Notes under the pieces: generated by a model
What the model saw: only the letters and a program-made list of their open reading frames with translations
What the model was told of the DNA's origin: nothing
The model's database searches: none
Assembly: GCA_946482625.1 (NCBI GenBank)
Contig: CAMLSH010000004.1
Span: 1-29,524, forward strand
Length of the DNA: 29,524 nt
Direction: 5' to 3'
DNA from: an uncultured Opitutaceae bacterium
Lineage (GTDB): Bacteria > Verrucomicrobiota > Verrucomicrobiae > Opitutales > Opitutaceae
Translations under genes and position numbers: made by a program
In this document: positions 25,404-29,524 of the stretch, in pieces
Numbering within the stretch: position 1 is the first letter of the stretch
Layout of the letters: the number at the start of each line of letters is the position of its first letter

Positions 25404-26108
25404 ATGAAAACACTGCTCGTAATCAACGCCAGCGGACGCATCTCCCGCTCGCTCACCCGCCGTCTGACTCAACGCTTCGCAGCCGCATGGATGGCGCGTA
25501 ATCCCGGAGCGAAAATCATCGACCGTGACGTCGGTCAAAATCCGCCCCCACCCGTCAACGAAGCCTGGATCGCGGCTGCGTTTGCCGATCAAAACGACCT
25601 TTCGGAGCCGATGCGAAGCGCGCTCGCCGTCAGCGAAAGATTGATCGAGGAAATCGCCGGAGCCGACCTCGTCGTGCTCGGTTGCCCCATGTACAACTTC
25701 GGCATGCCGGCGCAGTTAAAAGCGTACTTCGATCAGATCGTCCGCGTGGGCCGGACCTTCGCCTTCGCCCCCGGCACACAGGAACCTTATCGCCCGCTAC
25801 TCCCATCCAAACCGGTGATCGTCGTCTCCGCCGCGGGCGACGGCGCGCTCCACCCGGGAGGCACTGCTGCTCACCTCAACTTCCTCGAGCCGCATCTGCA
25901 AACGCTCTTCGGCTTCATCGGTCTCGCCGAGCTCACCGTTGTGCGCGTCGGCAACGAGGAGCACCGCGACGGCCATTTTCGCCGTTCGTTGGAAGTCGCC
26001 GAGGCGGAGCTCGACGCACTCGCCGTCGGCAACCTCGAAGCGCCCACCGCGTCTCCGATCCAATCCGACCAGACACTCGAAGCGCGTCCTTCAGCCTGCA
26101 CGGCATAA
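25404..26108 (+). CDS. azoR: FMN-dependent NADH-azoreductase
   Basis: A 234-residue flavodoxin-fold quinone/azo reductase (AcpD family). The first strand MKTLLVINASGRISRSLTRR carries the phosphate-binding loop for FMN. LVVLGCPMYNFGMPAQLKAYF (about 90-110) is the signature flavin-contacting segment, and DQIVRVGRTFAF follows. The late loop VVSAAGDG with the FIGLAELTVVRVG segment completes the fold. These enzymes reduce quinones, nitroaromatics and azo compounds with NADH and protect against electrophile stress. The ATG at 25404 fits the conserved start; the frame's longer 5' extension overlaps hxlR. The last ~25 residues are polar and probably disordered. Likely controlled by the upstream HxlR regulator. 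Confidence 0.92.
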   Translation: MKTLLVINASGRISRSLTRRLTQRFAAAWMARNPGAKIIDRDVGQNPPPPVNEAWIAAAFADQNDLSEPMRSALAVSERLIEEIAGADLVVLGCPMYNFGMPAQLKAYFDQIVRVGRTFAFAPGTQEPYRPLLPSKPVIVVSAAGDGALHPGGTAAHLNFLEPHLQTLFGFIGLAELTVVRVGNEEHRDGHFRRSLEVAEAELDALAVGNLEAPTASPIQSDQTLEARPSACTA

Positions 26109-26143
26109 ACCATCCGCACGCTCTGCCTTTCCAAGCTATTTGC

Positions 26144-26344
26144 TTATGTCGCCGGACTACCTGAGCCGGCGGTCTGGCCAGCGGTCGAAACGAGCTCCTC
26201 CCAAAGCTCACCGATACGGGCCGATGTCGTCGCCGCGACATCCGCGGCGTCCACCCTCCCCTGACGTTCCAAAACAAACGCCAAGTCCGCCAGTTCCGTC
26301 TGCAAACCGGCCAGCTTGTGAAGCATGAGAGTGTATTCGGTCAT
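26144..26344 (-). CDS. Small helical protein, unknown function
   Basis: A 66-residue protein that I do not recognise as a named family. From the ATG at 26344 it reads MTEYTLMLHKLAGLQTELAD then LAFVLERQGRVDAADVA, predicting two amphipathic helices (about 3-30 and 33-52), followed by a Ser/Gly/Ala tail. Heptad-like leucines suggest a helical hairpin or coiled-coil dimer. No signal peptide. An in-frame ATG at 26404 is possible, but the extra residues look non-coding. It is convergent with azoR (35-base gap) and lies downstream of the aminotransferase terminator, so it needs its own promoter. Moderate confidence that it is real: composition is protein-like and charge-patterned, but the frame is short. 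Confidence 0.5.
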   Translation of the reverse strand: MTEYTLMLHKLAGLQTELADLAFVLERQGRVDAADVAATTSARIGELWEELVSTAGQTAGSGSPAT

Positions 26345-26511
26345 TGGTTGCACGGGTAGGATATGGTTCGCGAGGGGCAGCGAGCCGTCGGACCTCGGAG
26401 GCAAGACGGAGTCGGCCGCATACCTGGTCGACGAACAACTGAACGCGGAATGGACAGCTCCGGAAAAAAACCGGCAACCGCCCCACAGGGCACCCGGCGG
26501 AAACCGGCCAT

Positions 26512-26544
26512 AAAAAACCGCAAGGACTCGACGAGTCCTTGCGG
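26512..26544 (-). terminator. Rho-independent terminator of the aminotransferase gene
   Basis: CCGCAAGGACTCG (26518-26530) is perfectly complementary to CGAGTCCTTGCGG (26532-26544), giving a 12-bp stem with a 3-base loop. On the minus strand the stem is followed directly by six T residues (complement of 26512-26517). It starts 26 bases after the aminotransferase stop. One of the two clearest intrinsic terminators in the window. Confidence 0.93.
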
Positions 26545-26569
26545 CGAAGATGACCGACCGATCCGTGCG

Positions 26570-27763
26570 TTATTTCTTCAAGGACGCACAGAACTTCGCG
26601 AGCCGGGCCACGCCTTTCGCGAGGATCTCGTCGCTCGTGGCGTAACTGAGACGCAGATACCCTTCGGCGCCAAATGCGCTGCCGAAAACGGCGGCCACTT
26701 TTTCCTGCTCGAGCAGGCGCGCACAGAATTCCTGATCCTTCAGGCCAAAGCTGGAGATGTTCGGGAAGAGATAAAACGCACCTTGCGAGAGCACGCAGGT
26801 GACGCCCGGAATCTTGACGAGCTCGGCGTGCAGGAATTTCCGACGGCGGTCGAAAGCGGTCATCATCTCCTTCAGCGCGGCGGCGGTCTTTTCCTTTTCT
26901 TTGAGCGCCGCCAGCGCGCCGTACTGGGCGAAGGTCGTGGCATTGCTGGACTGCTGGCTCTGGATTTCGGAACACGCCTTGGCGATGGGTGCGGGCGCGA
27001 CGAGTGTGCCGAGACGCCAGCCGGTCATGGCATAGGTCTTCGAGAAGCCTGCCACGATGATGGTGCGGGCCTCGGCCTCTTTCGAAAGCGTCGCCACGCA
27101 GGTCGGGATCGCGCCGTCGTATACGAGATGTTCGTACATCTCATCGGAGAGGATATAGAGGTTATGCTTCACCGCGACGGCCACGATCGCGTCGAGTTGG
27201 GCGCGCGAATAGACCGCGCCGGAGGGATTTGAAGGCGAGTTGAGCACCAGAAGCTTCGTCTTCGGCGTGATGGCCGCTTCGAGCATCTCTGGTGTGAGGA
27301 GGAAGCCCGTCTTGTCGTCAGCGAGGACGATCTTGGGCGTGGCGCCGGCGAGTTTCACCATCTCCGGGTAGCTGACCCAGTAAGGCGCCGGGATGATGAC
27401 CTCGTCGCCCGGCGAGCAGGTGGCCATGATCGCGAGGTAACAGGAAAACTTTCCGCCTGGAGAGACCACCACCTGCGAGGCAGCGACCTTGAGGCCATAT
27501 TCGGCGCTGTACCGTTCGGCCACGGCCTGTCGGAGCGGCTCGATGCCGGGAGTCGGCGCGTATTTGGTTTTCCCTGCTTTCAGCGCCGCGATGCAGGCGT
27601 CTTTGATGTGCTCCGGTGTGTCGAAGTCAGGTTCGCCAGCAGCGAAATTCAAAACGTCTTCACCGGCGGCGAGGAGCGCTTTGGCCTTCGCATCGACCGC
27701 AAGGGTCGGCGATGGCGAGATGTTCTGTGCCCAGGTGGATAGAGGCCGAGGGGAGGTGCTCAT
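26570..27763 (-). CDS. Class I aminotransferase, aspartate aminotransferase-like
   Basis: A 397-residue PLP enzyme of fold type I. The start at 27763 gives [20 protein letters not shown] followed by the conserved [20 protein letters not shown]. Visible features are [10 protein letters not shown] (41-50), [11 protein letters not shown] (175-185, substrate and PLP asparagines), SDEMYE (206-211, D207 and Y210 contacting PLP) and the Schiff-base K242 in [12 protein letters not shown]. Length and motifs match the gamma-type (Thermus/Bacillus AspB) subgroup, which transfers the amino group between aspartate and 2-oxoglutarate; some members also accept prephenate. Cytoplasmic. A strong terminator follows, and a second terminator 32 bases upstream of the start isolates it from the preceding gene, so it is likely monocistronic. 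Confidence 0.93.
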   Translation of the reverse strand: MSTSPRPLSTWAQNISPSPTLAVDAKAKALLAAGEDVLNFAAGEPDFDTPEHIKDACIAALKAGKTKYAPTPGIEPLRQAVAERYSAEYGLKVAASQVVVSPGGKFSCYLAIMATCSPGDEVIIPAPYWVSYPEMVKLAGATPKIVLADDKTGFLLTPEMLEAAITPKTKLLVLNSPSNPSGAVYSRAQLDAIVAVAVKHNLYILSDEMYEHLVYDGAIPTCVATLSKEAEARTIIVAGFSKTYAMTGWRLGTLVAPAPIAKACSEIQSQQSSNATTFAQYGALAALKEKEKTAAALKEMMTAFDRRRKFLHAELVKIPGVTCVLSQGAFYLFPNISSFGLKDQEFCARLLEQEKVAAVFGSAFGAEGYLRLSYATSDEILAKGVARLAKFCASLKK

Positions 27764-27794
27764 GCAAAGGGCGCCGACTAAAAGTCGCCCCCTT

Positions 27795-27830
27795 AAAAAG
27801 GGCAAGCGCGCCGTGTGTAGGCGCGCTTGC
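27795..27830 (-). terminator. Rho-independent terminator of the ribbon-helix-helix gene
   Basis: GCAAGCGCGCC (27802-27812) pairs perfectly with GGCGCGCTTGC (27820-27830) around a 7-base loop. On the minus strand the stem is followed by CC and five T residues (complement of 27795-27799). It lies about 70 bases past the stop of the tandem RHH gene and 32 bases before the aminotransferase start, so any aminotransferase promoter must overlap or sit next to it. Confidence 0.9.
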
Positions 27831-27898
27831 GATGAAAATGAGCCGGACTGATATCCGGCCTGCGAGCGGCTCGGCTCGCGCTGGCTGGAACGAAGAAA

Positions 27899-28216
27899 TT
27901 ACTTCTTCTTGGCGGCCTTCTTGGCCTCCAGATTGTCGATGGCGACGCGGAGAAGTTCACCCACGCTGACGCTCTTCTTTTTAGCGACTTTGGTGAGCTT
28001 GGTTTTGATGTCCGCAGGCAGACGCACCGAAATTTGGCGGTGTTCCTCGGCGGAGGCTTCGTACTTCTCGAAGTTAAACTCGGAGATCGCGAGGCGAACG
28101 ACTTCGCTCGCGGATTTAAGACCGAGTTTCTTTTGGTTTGAACCGAGTTTGCCGATCAAAGAAACCGGCAGATCAAACGTGAGGGGGGCAGGGGCGTTGG
28201 TTTTTTTCTTAGCCAT
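27899..28216 (-). CDS. Tandem ribbon-helix-helix protein, likely DNA-binding
   Basis: A 105-residue basic protein starting at the ATG at 28216 (MAKKKTN). It appears to contain two ribbon-helix-helix units in one chain. Unit 1 (12-48) has strand LTFDLP, helix SLIGKLGSNQKK and helix SASEVVRLAISEF. Unit 2 (62-97) has strand ISVRLP, helix ADIKTKLTKVAKK and helix SVGELLRVAIDNL. Aligned positions agree: P17/P67, K23-L24/K73-L74, E38/E87, R41/R90 and A43-I44/A92-I93. RHH proteins normally dimerise to form the DNA-binding ribbon, so one chain could act as a pseudo-dimer. Both ends are lysine-rich (MAKKK, KKAAKKK). It may be a repressor or nucleoid-associated protein. Divergent from the ABC ATPase gene, with its own terminator; no toxin partner. 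Confidence 0.75.
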   Translation of the reverse strand: MAKKKTNAPAPLTFDLPVSLIGKLGSNQKKLGLKSASEVVRLAISEFNFEKYEASAEEHRQISVRLPADIKTKLTKVAKKKSVSVGELLRVAIDNLEAKKAAKKK

Positions 28217-28391
28217 GGCTGGTTGATTGTTCTCTCGACCGTAGGTTACGTGTCTTGCTGAAGACATTACACAAATGCCCGGCGTATCGCTGGGGGCAAC
28301 ACGAATTTTGCGCAATCTCGACGATTGACTAGAACGGATACGACTCGAACTTTCCCGCATCCCCGCCCCGCAACCCTGCGCCCCGTTCGTC

Positions 28392-29519
28392 ATGGCCAAA
28401 GTCACCATCGAGAATCTCGTCAAAACCTACCCCGAGAAGAGCGGCCCCGGCGTCACTGCTGTTAACAACATCAACCTCACCATCGAGGACCGCGAATTCA
28501 TGGTGCTCGTCGGTCCGTCCGGTTGCGGGAAGTCCACCACCCTCCGCATGATCGCGGGTCTGGAGGAGATCTCGGGAGGCAGCATTTCCATCGACGGCCG
28601 TGTCGTGAATAATGTCCTACCGCGCGATCGCGACATCGCCATGGTCTTCCAAAACTACGCCCTCTACCCGCACATGAGCGTGTACGACAACATGGCGTTC
28701 GGGCTGAAATTGCGGAAATTCCCCAAAGCCGAAATCGACGCCCGCGTCCGCGAAGCCTCCGCCATGCTTGGTCTCGACGCCTATCTGGACCGCCGCCCCA
28801 AAGCCCTCTCGGGCGGGCAACGCCAACGCGTCGCCGTTGGCCGGGCCATCGTCCGCAAGCCCAAGGTCTTTCTCTTCGACGAGCCGCTTTCCAACCTCGA
28901 CGCCAAGATGCGCGTATCCACGCGGACCGAGATCTCCAAGCTGCATGCCCGCCTCGGCGCGACGATGATCTACGTCACGCACGATCAGACCGAGGCGATG
29001 ACCATGGGCGACCGGATCTGCGTGATGAAAGACGGCAACATCATGCAGGTCGCCGAGCCGCTCGAACTCTACAACAACCCGAAAAACCTCTTTGTCGCCG
29101 GCTTCATCGGCAGCCCGCAGATGAACCTTTTCAAAGGCGTCGTGAGCCGTGCGGGCAGTCACCTCGTCTTCACCGAAGACAACGCGAAGGGCGCCCCGAT
29201 ATCCATACAGCTCGACGCACGCATGGCGGCCAAGGCCGCCAGCCACCTCGGGAAACCGGTCGTTTTCGGCATCCGTCCGGAAAACGTGCAGGACGCGCTT
29301 TCGGTCCCGAATGCGAACCCCGCCGTCACCGCCGAAGTGCGGGTCGACGTCTCTGAACCGATGGGTTCCGAAACCTATTTGTACCTCGATAGCGGCGCCA
29401 CCGCCTTCATCGCCCGCGTGCTTCCGACGGATCACTACGAGGCGAACCAGCGGGTGAAAATCGTCTTCGACGTATCCAAAGCGCACCTCTTTGACGCAGT
29501 GACCGAGCAGGTGCTGTGA
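28392..29519 (+). CDS. ugpC: Carbohydrate ABC transporter ATP-binding protein, MalK/UgpC type
   Basis: A 375-residue ATPase, complete in the window. Walker [10 protein letters not shown] is at 41-49, Q87 in the Q-loop [10 protein letters not shown], signature LSGGQRQR at 139-146, Walker [13 protein letters not shown] (159-170) and H197 in the H-loop [10 protein letters not shown]. The C-terminal third (about 240-375) is the OB-fold/TOBE regulatory region found in MalK, MsmK and UgpC. Such subunits drive import of sugars or glycerol-3-phosphate and some serve several importers. No permease or binding protein is in the window, so it may be a shared, stand-alone ATPase or the first gene of an operon continuing past the right edge. 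Start [14 protein letters not shown] is standard. Confidence 0.93.
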   Translation: MAKVTIENLVKTYPEKSGPGVTAVNNINLTIEDREFMVLVGPSGCGKSTTLRMIAGLEEISGGSISIDGRVVNNVLPRDRDIAMVFQNYALYPHMSVYDNMAFGLKLRKFPKAEIDARVREASAMLGLDAYLDRRPKALSGGQRQRVAVGRAIVRKPKVFLFDEPLSNLDAKMRVSTRTEISKLHARLGATMIYVTHDQTEAMTMGDRICVMKDGNIMQVAEPLELYNNPKNLFVAGFIGSPQMNLFKGVVSRAGSHLVFTEDNAKGAPISIQLDARMAAKAASHLGKPVVFGIRPENVQDALSVPNANPAVTAEVRVDVSEPMGSETYLYLDSGATAFIARVLPTDHYEANQRVKIVFDVSKAHLFDAVTEQVL

Positions 29520-29524
29520 TGTGG

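Noticed and set aside
26150..26171. CGCCGG/CCGGCG inverted repeat between azoR and the small helical gene as a terminator
   Set aside because: It lies inside the C-terminal codons of the small gene and has no T-run on either strand; likely chance in GC-rich coding sequence.
28325..28353. TTGACT as a -35 box for the ABC ATPase gene
   Set aside because: The -35-like hexamer is good, but the hexamers at 16-18 bases spacing (around AACTTT) match the -10 consensus poorly, so I do not call a promoter.
1..29524. CRISPR arrays, tRNA/rRNA genes, insertion sequences, phage or integron features
   Set aside because: No regularly spaced direct repeats, no cloverleaf with a recognisable TTCRANY arm, and no transposase, integrase or phage-like protein was seen by eye in any frame.

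Overview
The window is a GC-rich (roughly 60 percent or more), densely packed stretch of a Gram-negative chromosome. Strong third-position C/G bias, few clear Shine-Dalgarno sites, a large periplasmic alpha-2-macroglobulin, a secreted arabinan-degrading enzyme with ricin-type repeats and a CIO-type cytochrome bd together suggest a Verrucomicrobiota member, most likely Opitutaceae. That placement is inference from gene content and style; there is no rRNA or marker gene here. I see no tRNA, rRNA, CRISPR array, transposase, integrase or phage gene. No gene-free gap exceeds about 260 bases.

Layout. (1) 1-6295: the N-terminus of a short-chain dehydrogenase (SDR, minus strand), then a 1993-residue alpha-2-macroglobulin with an intact CxEQ thioester. 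(2) 6459-8232, minus: an LLM-class flavin monooxygenase and a SatP-type acetate transporter. (3) 8492-9207, plus: two small exported proteins of unknown function, one with three ~20-residue repeats. (4) 9366-13701, minus: a co-directional run, in transcription order FAD amine oxidase, glycolipid-binding-family protein (ATGA overlap), CPA1 cation/proton antiporter and a voltage-gated potassium channel with a C-terminal zinc ribbon. (5) 13938-15305: exported GH43 arabinanase with a ricin domain, convergent with a low-molecular-weight tyrosine phosphatase. (6) 16055-18397: cydAB. (7) 18411-21106: two SDRs divergent from an AraC_N-type regulator. (8) 21209-24739: serine hydrolase, orphan histidine kinase and exported DUF1579 protein. 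(9) 24946-26108: HxlR regulator and FMN azoreductase with a palindrome between them. (10) 26144-29519: a small helical protein, a class I aminotransferase with a strong terminator, a tandem ribbon-helix-helix protein with its own terminator, and a MalK/UgpC-type ABC ATPase.

Most of the window looks like ordinary housekeeping, stress and transport genes. Several local modules stand out. The HxlR-palindrome-azoR arrangement resembles known thiol-sensing quinone/electrophile circuits. The AraC_N regulator facing two SDRs resembles aldehyde-responsive loci. The amine oxidase/glycolipid-binding pair is translationally coupled. The single-chain double RHH protein is the least conventional protein. 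I did not find convincing evidence of a wholly new multi-gene system; the best candidates are listed as findings with calibrated scores.
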